Assembly: GCA_028753945.1 (NCBI GenBank)
Contig: JAPNXP010000001.1
Coordinates: 12,700,501-12,764,500 of the forward strand
Direction of reading: 5' to 3'
DNA from: Hexactinellida sp. DTS-2022
Lineage: Eukaryota > Porifera > Hexactinellida
DNA: 64,000 bases
The notes below the pieces were generated by a model. It worked only from the letters and a program-made list of their open reading frames with translations, searched no databases and had not been told where the DNA came from. This document shows, piece by piece, positions 56,901 to 64,000 of this stretch (position 1 is its first letter; each line of letters starts with the position of its first letter). A program made the position numbers and the translations under genes.

Positions 56901-56909
56901 AGGCACTAA
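42415..56909 (+). CDS. CPSF6: CPSF6/CPSF7 orthologue (CFIm 68/59 kDa subunit), 14 exons
   Basis: Exons: 42415-42483, 43432-43542, 45147-45183, 45537-45697, 46653-46756, 48662-48727, 49220-49299, 50768-50878, 51136-51297, 51913-51980, 52714-52739, 54489-54493, 55338-55584, 56720-56909. All have AG/GT borders, phases agree, and the sum is 1437 nt (478 residues plus TAA). The N-terminus MSASGIDLYTDVLED matches the family. The RRM is at about 117-200 (RNP2 AIFIGNLTW, then WTTDVDL; RNP1-side FFENRANGQSKGFALI). It is followed by a Pro-rich linker, the conserved APHVNPAFF, the helical block NKAVSFNAIQRAVAES...AISLVKQSS, and an Arg/Asp/Glu RS-like tail ending ERYRH. CFIm68 pairs with CPSF5/NUDT21, binds UGUA sites in pre-mRNA and steers poly(A) site choice in the nucleus. 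Introns are packed with MITEs. CPSF6 and CPSF7 cannot be told apart here. Confidence 0.93.
43222..43372. mobile_element. Tc1/mariner-type MITE, family B, in CPSF6/7 intron 1
   Basis: Starts TACAGTAGAACCTCGCTAGT and ends GTATTAACGAGAGTATACCG. Confidence 0.7.
43605..44022 (-). mobile_element. Family K Helitron-like element, copy 2, in CPSF6/7 intron 2
   Basis: Minus-strand 3' end GCGCGCTAG|T with hairpin CCAACCGCTTCGCGGTTGG inside; collinear with 36559-36962. Confidence 0.65.
44172..44436. mobile_element. Family B MITE in intron 2, with an inner inverted repeat
   Basis: TACAGTAGAACTTTGTTAAT at the left and ACGAGGTTCTATTGTA at the right. Inside, AATACAGTACATAATGGA and TCCATTATGTACTGTATT form a second, nested inverted repeat. 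Confidence 0.7.
44580..44823. repeat. Family C element with tandem CTTATATCCGATATGT units
   Basis: About six ~32-nt units CTTATATCCGATATGTcCTTATAACCGGTGTG. Starts near TACAGTGTATGTCGGTTATA and ends TATCTACTGTA. Related elements: 48190-48362, 57558-57699, 60592-60948, 62250-62385, all with an ACATCGTCGGGAACTGC word. Confidence 0.8.
45290..45346. repeat. Single TATACTATAGTATA unit in CPSF6/7 intron 3
   Basis: ACTGTCCCGACTATACTATA followed by GTGGCCCAGTATTGAAATGA, as in the tandem array at 2896. Confidence 0.8.
45870..46160. repeat. Irregular tandem repeats in CPSF6/7 intron 4
   Basis: Repeated ATTCTGTATAATAGTATGCC and TTTGTTAAG words, unit about 40-60 nt. Confidence 0.7.
46778..46955. mobile_element. 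Family B MITE in CPSF6/7 intron 5
   Basis: CAGTAGAACCTCGTTGGTAC at the left, TAACGAGGTTCTAATGTA at the right. Confidence 0.75.
47204..47680. mobile_element. Tc1/mariner-type MITE in CPSF6/7 intron 5
   Basis: Ends TACACTACCCGGACAAAAGT and ACTTTTGTCCGGGTACTGTA, inverted, with TA borders; this end sequence is typical of Tc1-like elements. 477 bp, inner frames do not match a transposase. Confidence 0.8.
47893..48075. mobile_element. MITE with CAGTTGAAACCGG ends in intron 5
   Basis: TACAGTTGAAACCGGATATT at the left and its inverse ATATCCGGTTTCAACTGTA at the right; repeated GGATATTTTTAACA inside. Confidence 0.85.
49389..50173. mobile_element. hAT-like TIR element in intron 7 with a nested GACCGGTC-rich element
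   Basis: Ends CAGGGCTGTATCAACTCA and TGAGTTGATACATCCCTG; CAACTCATTCAACTCATTC arrays inside. The 49446-49760 segment is full of CGGTCGACCGG palindromes and appears to be a second element nested in it. No clear outer target duplication. Confidence 0.72.
50441..50653. mobile_element. hAT-type MITE in intron 7 (CGAATATTCG-rich)
   Basis: Ends TAGGGCTTAACGAATAT and CGAATATTCGTTTCATCCCTA; flanks TTACTTAC and ATACTTAC agree at 7 of 8 bases. Confidence 0.8.
50885..51105. repeat. (TTG)n microsatellite in CPSF6/7 intron 8
   Basis: Over 200 bp of TTG/TGTTG steps, giving artefactual poly-Leu, poly-Val and poly-Cys frames. Confidence 0.95.
51324..51720 (-). mobile_element. Old, shortened family H copy in CPSF6/7 intron 9
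   Basis: Degraded 3' end (AGCCCTTCGGTCTAAGTCGC on the plus strand) only about 26 bp past the exon 9 donor, about two minisatellite units, and a degraded 5' end near 51720. Confidence 0.7.
52493..52683 (+). repeat. Interspersed repeat S in CPSF6/7 intron 10
   Basis: CAGTGTATTATACAGCCATT to CTCGCGCTCCTGGATAATT; ends about 30 bp before the 26-nt exon. Confidence 0.8.
53835..54260. mobile_element. TIR element rich in GATTTAAATC with a nested MITE (53962-54065), intron 11
   Basis: The outer element starts near CAGGGTTGTTTGATTTAAAT and ends near TTTTATCAACTGATGCCTG. Inside it, TACAGGTAAACCTCCCAAAG and CTTTGGGAGGTTTACCTGTA are perfect inverted ends of a 104-bp MITE. Confidence 0.7.
54489..54493 (+). 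other. CPSF6: Candidate 5-nt microexon of CPSF6/7
   Basis: TATTCTCTTATTGTAG|GTTAG|GTGAGTG: a strong acceptor and a strong donor enclose 5 nt. Without it, the phase 2 end of the 26-nt exon 52714-52739 does not fit the phase 1 start of 55338. With it the frame joins as SQSAALGLEDDATQRNKAV, which resembles the human block before NRNRAI. Confidence 0.65.
54946..55095. repeat. Long near-perfect palindrome in CPSF6/7 intron 12
   Basis: Arms of about 65 nt (left GAGAATACTTATCCACCGAT, right ATCGGTGGATAAGTATTCTC) match almost completely, with a ~20-nt loop. In the transcript it would fold into a long hairpin. Confidence 0.9.
55125..55213. mobile_element. 89-bp MITE with TACAGTCAGGT ends, intron 12
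   Basis: TACAGTCAGGTTCTTTTATT and AGACCTGACTGTA are inverted; a partial copy is at 57083-57150. Confidence 0.8.
55604..56540. repeat. MITE pieces in CPSF6/7 intron 13
   Basis: 55604-55732 is a hAT-like piece (GGGGGTCCGC, GGTTGGGAAACGCTGG). 56160-56530 holds TTGGTCC and GGAAATTTTGG/CCATGGAATTCCATGG inverted words of another element. Confidence 0.5.
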
Positions 56910-58571
56910 CTATAGGGCTCTGTTTGTTAGCTACTCTGTGAATACTGTGTTGGATAGAGTGATACAGTAATGATATATTGGTATTGATTGTATGAGTAAT
57001 ATCGATTGTAATTATAGAGTCATAATAAGTTATGATATGTTATATAAGTTATCGCTAATACGTAGTTACTGTCAGAAAATACAGTCAAGTTCTTTATATG
57101 AACATTCAAGGGACCAAAATTGTGTTCATAATATGCGAACTCAACTTAATACAAACCCTATGTAAGTTGTTAAATTGGGACCATAGGGCTTGTTTATAAT
57201 AGAAAGATAATATTAAGCAGACGAAAATGTATTACAATAAGTAGACCTGATCGTGACCTGATGTAGTTTTAACTTTTAACCATTAACTACAGTTGACACT
57301 GATTAAACTGTTTAAGTCAATTTTAGAGAAATATGAACAAACTTCCAAATGGTCATAAGTTTTATGGTCCCAATTAGGGGTCCACAAGATCTCTAAATTT
57401 ATATTACTGGCAATGGGACATAATGTTTTGTATTTTCTTCTTACGAACTCCGGCTAAAGCGAACAAATTTTTACCCTCCGTTGGTGTTCGTATAAACGAG
57501 GTTCTACTGTACTTCCATAATTATTTTTTATTTGCGTATAACAGTGGATTGTGTATATACAGTGGATACCGGATATAAGAACATCGTCGGGAACTGCATA
57601 TAGTATCCTTATAGCCGACATGTTCTTATACAGGCTATATGGAAACCTTTTTCCAATATATGTTCTTATAACCGGTGTTCTTATATCCGGTATCTACTGT
57701 ACTATGTATTAGTGTTGTAAGGTCGGGAAATTTCCGGAAATTTTACATGGAAAAATTATTATATACCTAGTTTTGAAATTTTGATAAACCATATCTATAA
57801 TGTAGAGTTGTTACTGTGCGCTTGTTATCTTTCCTCGGAATTAATTAACTTAAGTAGCAAAATATTTGGCAATTTCAAATAAAGTTCCTAAGCATAATTT
57901 GAAATATGTAATCTTTCCAGAAATTTGCATGGAAAACAAAATTTTTGGAAAATATACAACACTAATTGTAACTACTCTGATATCAAATAATCCAATGTAT
58001 TTATGAGATATGAATTTAATTTAACGTAGGAAATGAATGAACTGATGCGAATAACAGTCTAAATATGCAAATGCGATTTAAATACAGTGAATACTACTCG
58101 TTATAACGAAGTGCTTGGGACCTGTAATTCCTTCGTTATAAGCGGATATTAATTAATCCATTAAAAAAAATATCAATTCGTTATAAAGGGAGTTCACTGT
58201 AGTGTCGTGAATCGTTATATTGTAGGACATTATTGTAGTTATTCATTATATGAAATACTGGAGCGATAATTCAATCGGGTTTTAGATTCCAAATCTTATG
58301 GCAGCGATTACCAAACTTTTTCAACCGTGGACCCCTTAACCGGAGTAATACCCATTGAATAGCCATTGTTGGGACCTGATTTTGTGAAACTATTTGTTAG
58401 TATTATCCGGAAATTCGTCTTAACCGTGTTCATACTAACGAGGTTCTACTGTAATTAATTAATTCATTACTAGGTTATACTACTGTACTATTAAATTAAT
58501 TATTTAATTCTATTCCTCTACTATACCTAGAGTTATAGCACTATTACATTCCCTACACTACACACTTCACT
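56910..58571. other. CPSF6/7 3' flank and SMIM12 upstream region
   Basis: Holds fragments of MITE families B (57425-57512, 58330-58453) and C (57558-57699) and a piece of the TACAGTCAGG element (57083 onward). A short inverted ATCGTTATA/CGTTATAAGC element with CAGTGAA...TTCACTGTA ends is at 58086-58201. No poly(A) signal was picked with confidence. Confidence 0.5.
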
Positions 58572-58814
58572 ATGTGGGCACTAATATCTACTGTATCTCG
58601 TAGGTACACCCCCCTATTGCTCCTGCCCTTAACGGTGCTAATAGGGATAGTAGGCTACTCTGTAGAGAGCTACCTGAGACCCCCTAAGAAGCGGGTTAAA
58701 GGGAAGAGCATTGAACAGATTCGTAATGAGAGGTATTTGCAGGAAATAGAGGATAGGACATTTGGAGAATCGAAGTTTAAACCGCTTATTCAAGATCAGG
58801 AGAATGAAAATTGA
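58572..58814 (+). CDS. SMIM12: SMIM12-like small integral membrane protein
   Basis: An 80-codon single-exon frame. The N-terminus MWALISTVSRRYTPLLLLPL followed by TVLIGIVGYSVESYLR corresponds well to vertebrate SMIM12 (MWPVFWTVVRTYAP..., then a VGAVGYHLE-like stretch). It has one membrane span at about 12-32 and a basic then acidic cytosolic tail with a SIEQIRNERYLQEIED helix. Vertebrate SMIM12 has 92 residues, so the length agrees. Function is not established. It lies 1.66 kb after CPSF6/7, same strand, as an independent unit. Confidence 0.85.
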   Translation: MWALISTVSRRYTPLLLLPLTVLIGIVGYSVESYLRPPKKRVKGKSIEQIRNERYLQEIEDRTFGESKFKPLIQDQENEN

Positions 58815-59645
58815 TTTGTCTAAATAAGTATTGTATTGCGAATTAATTAAACTTTATTAATTATCTAATTTTATTTTTTGAATTAGCTATTTTAAAATAA
58901 TTAAACAAATTATAAATTCAATTCGGTTTTTTTGAACAATCATTTAGACCTCATAAGTATCCAATTGAATGTGGTACTAATCAAGGATTTATCCAGGAGC
59001 GCGAGACGCTCCTTTTGGAGTATGATTTTTAGAAAATTTGAATTTAGGAGCGCGAAAATTTGGAATCCTCTCCTATACCGTAACATTAATGTGTGTTTTA
59101 GGCGTATTAAATTCCAAATGAATGGAGTACTGATGTAGTATTGGCTATATTTGGTTTAGTAATCAATGCTACTTACCAGGCTGTAAAAAGTTCCCTTGAA
59201 TTGATTCCCCTCTGGAATGGAAATACAGTCGACTCAGCTTAATAGAGTCACCTCGGGACCAGGTTACATTGACCCGATTAAGCGGAGAAATCTATTAACC
59301 GAAAATATTTTAAACCAAACTGTCATTTCGTAATTTAAACCCTGTGAAATTTTGAAAAAAGGAAAAAAGGGAGGAGTCGGACCGACAGAAGAAAGAAAGA
59401 AACCATTAAAAGTGCATAGTAATAGTAAGTCATGATCAAAAGGTAGTAATTCTGTCATGTAAGGTAGTAAATCTGTCATGGATAGAGAACATCCATGGTA
59501 CTAGTAATAGAGGTAGTAAGTTTGTCATGGTAGTAAAACTGTCATACAACAGAACTATCTACACTTATATACACTTCGGGTCGGGTTCGGGTTCTGAAAA
59601 GTGGACCCGATTCCAATTCTGTATCGTACGTCAATTTAACTTATG
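58815..59645. other. Intergenic stretch with repeat S and family A pieces
   Basis: 58983-59112 is repeat S in reverse (partial). 59226-59345 is a family A MITE fragment (TACAGTCGACTCAGCTTAAT). GGTAGTAA-TCTGTCATG repeats lie at 59440-59545. Confidence 0.6.
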
Positions 59646-60210
59646 ATTGGGAATGAAAGGTTCACGAACGGACTGAATAAACCCAATTCAGTTCATTTCA
59701 AATTAACGCACGTTCAGTTCGTTCACGTTCACCTCCTAACTTCAACACCACCAGCGTTCGTTCAGTTCGTTCACGGGCAGACCGGCGATTGTTCAGTTCG
59801 TTCAATTCATACAGTTCGTTCAATTCGTACAGTTCGTTCAATTCGTTCAGTTCGTTCAATTCGTACAGTTTGTTCAGTTTGTTTAGTTTATTCAATTCGT
59901 TCAGTTCGTTCAGTTTGTTCAATTCGTTCAGTTCAGTTCAGTTCAGATGAGTTGGTGGTGGTGGTTATAACCTATTAGGTATGACAAGCAGGTATGAGTA
60001 GTGATATATTTATATTTTACGTTGGATTAATGATTCAGTATTCTAATTTATCGATATTCAGTTTAGTTCGTTCATTCAGTTCGTTCAACTGCCGTTCAGG
60101 AAACCGTTGGCGTTCGTTCAGTTCGTTCAGCGTAAATGCCATAAAAGTCCTGCGTTCAGTTCGTTCAGTTCAAGTTCAAAAAATTCGTACGTGAACATTT
60201 CATTCCCTGG
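59646..60210. mobile_element. TIR element with (GTTCAGTTC)n arrays
   Basis: Ends GGGAATGAAAGGTTCACG and ACGTGAACATTTCATTCCC are inverted. Long GTTCAGTTCGTTCAATTCGT arrays at 59700-59945 and 60060-60175. Confidence 0.75.
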
Positions 60211-60591
60211 TACGTGCCTAAATTGACTGTACGTATAGGTGATGCGGAATTGGTTCGATTTTTCAAAAATAGGAAATAGTACGACTTTCATTTTTATATT
60301 GTTGGACCATGGATTCAAGCCGGGTTTCTCATATCCATGGTGTACTTCTAACACTGAATATTCGAACTATTTCCTATTTGGTTATTCGAACTATTTCCTA
60401 TTTGGTTATTCGAACTATTTCCACCACATACCGATCATCAAATTTAGGCTAAGGTGAAATTTTTTTTGAGAATTTTGAAGAATTTTTGTTAATTTTGAAG
60501 AATTTTGAGAAGCTTGAGAATTTTTCCGGTATTTGAGAATCGTAATCACGGATCAAACCGACATTAGTAAAATTACGTAAAGTTATACAGC

Positions 60592-60948
60592 TACAGTGGA
60601 TGCCGATTTTGAGAACATCGTCGGGAACTGCATATGATGTTCTTATAACCGGCATAAATTATGCAGGGTATATGGCAACAGTTTTCCTATAGAATGTTCT
60701 TATATCCGATGTTCTTATAACCGGTGTTCTTATATCCAGCATGTTCTTATCACCGGTATGTTCCTATAACCGGTATGTTCTTATAACCGGTGTTCTTATA
60801 ACCGATGTTCTTATAACCGGTGTTCTTATATCCAGCATGTTCTTATATCCAGCATGTTCTTATATCCAGCATGTTCTTATAACCGATGTTCTTATATCCA
60901 GCATGTTCTTATAACCGGTATGTTCTTATATCCGATATCTACTGTATA
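60592..60948. repeat. Family C element with tandem GTTCTTATAACCGG units
   Basis: Starts TACAGTGGATGCCGATTTTG and ends CCGATATCTACTGTA. About ten 16-20-nt units alternate ATAACCGGT and ATATCCAGCAT. Confidence 0.85.
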
Positions 60949-61543
60949 CTAAGATTGTACTGTTGTCAATTCATGAGATTTATTTGATTAGCTATTTAAT
61001 TCCATTAGTTTATTACACAGCATCTATTAACAAACTGAATTCCCATACTGTATTAACATATTAATTAAGCTATATACGGTAAGTATTATTGCTAATACTA
61101 CAACAGTTATAATATCCAATTATGATAAGCATTAAATCACCGATCATGAATATGACCTTACAAATATGATCAAATCATAGAATCATACTACAGACTATAT
61201 ACTGTAGATAATATAATATACAATCATACTACAGTCATAACTAGTATAATATAGATTCCTAATCAGTGTATTATACAGCCATTTGTAAATACACTCCTAA
61301 TCCGGTCTGATCCTATTTTCATACGCCTAAATCACAAATTAATGTTACAGTATAGGAGAGGATTCAAATTTTCGCGCTCCTAAATTCAAATTTCCCAAAA
61401 TCATACACCAAAAATGAGTGTCTCGCGCTCCCGGATAATTCCTTAATTCTTACTACAAGTCATACACTAGCTATAATATACAATCATACTACAGTATATA
61501 CTGTAGATATATAATATGATTGTATAGCAATAATGTATTAATT
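60949..61543. other. Upstream region of the cathepsin gene with repeat S
   Basis: 61264-61444 is a repeat S copy. TACTACAGT/ACTGTAGATATATAAT words are repeated around 61190-61260 and 61480-61515. Confidence 0.55.
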
Positions 61544-63181
61544 ATGAATAGTACTGTGTTTGCTATATTGCTGGCTATTGTATTAGTTGTTAATGGCAGG
61601 TATAGCGAGTGGGAATATTGGAAGAAAGAACATTCTAGAACTTATAGCAGAGAAGAGGAAGAGAGGAGAAGAGAGATATGGGAGGATAATAAGAAGTTTG
61701 TAGAAGACAGGAATTATAATAACTCATTTCAATTGGAATTAAATAGATTTGCAGACTTGGTATGTTCTGTTATACGCTAGTTTATAATAATACTAATGCA
61801 TTTACCAGTCTATCTCTTAATGTAATTACTATATTTCTCATCAAATACACTGTATAGTTACAGGAAAACCTCGTCCAATGTGTAACAGACCCTACTTTAC
61901 TGTGCTGACTATACTATGTATTAATCAGCAAACGACCAAATATAATGCCTCCAAAGGACATGCTGTCTGCACAGCTGTAATTTTAGATTTTTGTATTTCA
62001 AAATGGTCCAAAAAGCTCGACAAAGGGAGGAGTAGATTTTCATGGAATTTTGCGTTATGTAAGTTACGGTAACCCTTGAATGGCCCCTAATGAGAACACG
62101 GTTAATCTGGGTTAATACGAATTCCGGTAAATATATACACTATTTCATTCCCCTTCAAGCCTTTTCAATATATGTGACACCGGTTAATATGAATTCGGTT
62201 GAGTACACATTATGACGGTCCCTTGGTGTTCGTACTAACGAGGTTCTACTACAGTAGATGCCGGTTATAAAAACATCGTCGGGAACTGCTTATAATGTTC
62301 TTGTAATCAGCATAATAATATAGGCTATATGGCAACCGTTTTCCAATATATAACGTTCTTATATCCAATATCTACTGTCTCAATATTTTCTACTACAGTC
62401 AACTCCGCTTAATAGATTTCTCCGCTTAATCGTGTCAAAATTTCATAGGATTTATAGGACAGAATTACAGTTTGGCTTACAATATTTTCGGTTAATCGGT
62501 TTCTCCGCTTAATCGGGTCAAAATAACCTGGTCCCGAGGTGACTCTATTAAAGCGGAGTTGATTGTATTACTATATGTACTAACGATGTTCTACCGTATG
62601 TACTATACTGTAGACTAACGAAGAGTTCTCCATTATCTACCTAATCACAGAAGATATATCTGTCACATACAGAGAGGATTATATGAATGTGTCTATAACA
62701 GAATTGGAGTCTAGAGACTTTCCAGACTATTTAGACTGGAGAGAAGATGGAGTAGTTACTCCCGTCAAAGATCAGGTAACTTCAGTATTTATACTGTTTT
62801 ATCAGATTGGGGCATTCAATTATCCGATTCAACCAATTAAATGACCGACACTTGCTGATAATTATTGTTGTCCCAGTATGGATTATCAAGTAGCATTCAA
62901 TTAGTATAAAAGGAGCTTTATAGTTGTTATTCCCTTACTTCTCTCTCTCCTATTTATAGGGCAGCTGCGGCTCCTGCTACGCGTTTAGTGCCACCGGAGC
63001 TCTGGAGGGTCAGTACAAGCTGCGGTACGGTCAGCTGCTGTCCTTCTCAGAGCAGCAGGCTGTAGACTGCTCGGGCGGGTATGGGAACTGGGACTGCTCG
63101 GGCGGCTGGATGAGTAACGTGTTTAGCTACTGGGAGAGATACGGGGCAGAGAGCAGTGAAGAGTACCCATACACCGGACAG
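61544..63181 (+). CDS. Cathepsin L-like cysteine protease (papain family C1A), first three exons; rest beyond window
   Basis: Exons 61544-61759, 62614-62775, 62960-63181, all phase 0 with GT/AG borders, giving 200 residues so far. The ATG at 61544 is chosen because it starts a signal peptide (MNSTVFAILLAIVLVVNG). The I29 propeptide has the ERFNIN-type helix (EEERRREIWEDNKKFVEDRN) and FQLELNRFADL, and exon 2 begins TNEEF. The mature region begins near DYLDWREDGVVTPVKDQ. The oxyanion Gln126 closes exon 2 and catalytic Cys132 is in GSCGSCYAFSATGALEGQ. SEQQAVDCSG and the GWMSNVF-type segment follow. The usual Trp after the catalytic Cys is Tyr here. The His and Asn of the active site lie past 64000. 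The product would be a lysosomal or secreted endopeptidase. Confidence 0.9.
61890..62613. repeat. Intron 1 of the cathepsin gene: MITE mosaic
   Basis: Half of the foldback (GCCTCCAAAGGACATGCTGT, 61945-62000), family B (62060-62252), family C (62250-62385) and family A (62394-62567) follow one another almost without gaps. Confidence 0.75.
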
Positions 63182-64000
63182 GTAGGGTAGTATAACCTCG
63201 TTAGTACCTAGGTCATAGAAATATATAGAGTACGGTATAACAAGGGAATTATCCAGGAGCGCGAGACACTCCTTTTGGAGTATGATTTAGGAAAAAAATT
63301 AACTAGGAGCGAAAAAATATGGAATCTTCTCCTATACCGTAACATTAATTTGTGATTTAGGCGTATGAAAATTGGATCAGACCAGGATTAAGAGCTTATT
63401 TACAAATGGCTGTATAATACACTGATTAGAACCTCGTTAATAGGGACACACTAGTAGAGAGTAGTTAATACGAACACGGTTAATACGAATTTCCGGATAA
63501 AGCGAACAAACAGTTCCACAAAATCAGGTCCCTACAATGGCTATTCAATGGATATTACTCCGGTTAATACGAACTCCGGATAAAGCGAAGAAATTTACCT
63601 ACCGTTGGTTTTCGTATTAACGAGGTTCTACTTTCTTGAATTTCCATAAATGGCATTTTAACTAGTACACATTAGTGCAGGTTTTACTGTATATGTTGCA
63701 GTCAGAAGCCGTTTCCAGTCGAAACGCGTTTCGACTAGTTGGAACGCGTTTCGACTGCTTTTCTAGTTGAAACGCGTTTCGACTAGTCCAAATGCGTTTC
63801 CAATATTATTTATTTATCATGGGTATTTATTAAGTCAACTGTAAATAAATTAAATATCTAATTAGCTTAATGAGCAGAAATATAACTTGTAATATTTATT
63901 CTATTTAAGAGATATCAGTCATTCTAGTCGAATTGTTGTGCGTTCCTCAAGAGCTTTTTATGAAAATATTTGTGGTATGTATTGAGCCACTGTTGACAGT
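63182..64000. other. Cathepsin intron 3 (open at window end) with repeats
   Basis: 63240-63425 repeat S in reverse; 63425-63632 family B MITE. 63702-63795 is a small palindromic array of GAAACGCGTTTCGACTAG units. The next exon is not in the window. Confidence 0.65.

Noticed and set aside
59643..59978. 111-codon frame with VRSIRTVRSIR repeats
   Set aside because: Translation of the (GTTCAGTTC)n array inside a TIR element.

Overview
The window is AT-rich eukaryotic DNA from an animal. Split genes with GT/AG introns sit in a dense crowd of small transposons. Recognisable host genes, left to right: a MATE-family transporter (minus strand, running off the left edge), an intronless METTL27-like methyltransferase, an intronless NACHT-LRR receptor with two death-effector-like domains, a 14-exon CPSF6/CPSF7 (CFIm68/59) orthologue, the small membrane protein SMIM12, and a papain-family cathepsin L-like protease cut by the right edge. 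CPSF6 and SMIM12 are animal-type genes. The NLR, the genes nested in MITEs and the lack of bilaterian-specific signs make a non-bilaterian animal, most likely a demosponge, my best guess; this is inference, not proof.

Layout. 1-1.5 kb: MATE gene. 1.8-4.4 kb: a hAT-type non-autonomous element, a tandem array of palindromic 60-bp units and a 1.1-kb repeat with a foldback end. 4.4-7.6 kb: a decayed DIRS-like retroelement (gag, RT, RNase H; minus strand). 8.1-11.7 kb: a P-type transposon with ~73-bp terminal inverted repeats and a broken THAP-domain transposase, inserted in a second copy of the 1.1-kb repeat. 12.8-14.4 kb: a third copy of that repeat, split by the methyltransferase gene. 14.5-28 kb: gene-poor, filled with foldback and hAT/mariner-type MITEs and a 1.4-kb Helitron-like minisatellite element. 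28-31.4 kb: NLR gene. 31.7-41.8 kb: further Helitron-like and hAT-like elements, a Mutator-like transposase fragment and three hammerhead ribozyme motifs. 42.4-56.9 kb: CPSF6/7, its introns inflated by MITEs. 58.6 kb: SMIM12. 61.5 kb to the end: cathepsin L-like gene.

The host genes do not form a pathway: one acts in 3' end processing of mRNA, one in innate immune sensing, one in drug/metabolite efflux, one in lysosomal proteolysis. The most interesting material is in the mobile DNA: three minus-strand type III hammerhead ribozyme motifs with compensatory stem changes, a Helitron-like family carrying ~143-bp minisatellites with constant A|TC...CTCG|T borders, a nested P element, and a repeat that brackets an intronless methyltransferase gene. 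Among host genes the 5-nt microexon in CPSF6/7 and the tandem-DED NACHT-LRR architecture deserve checking.
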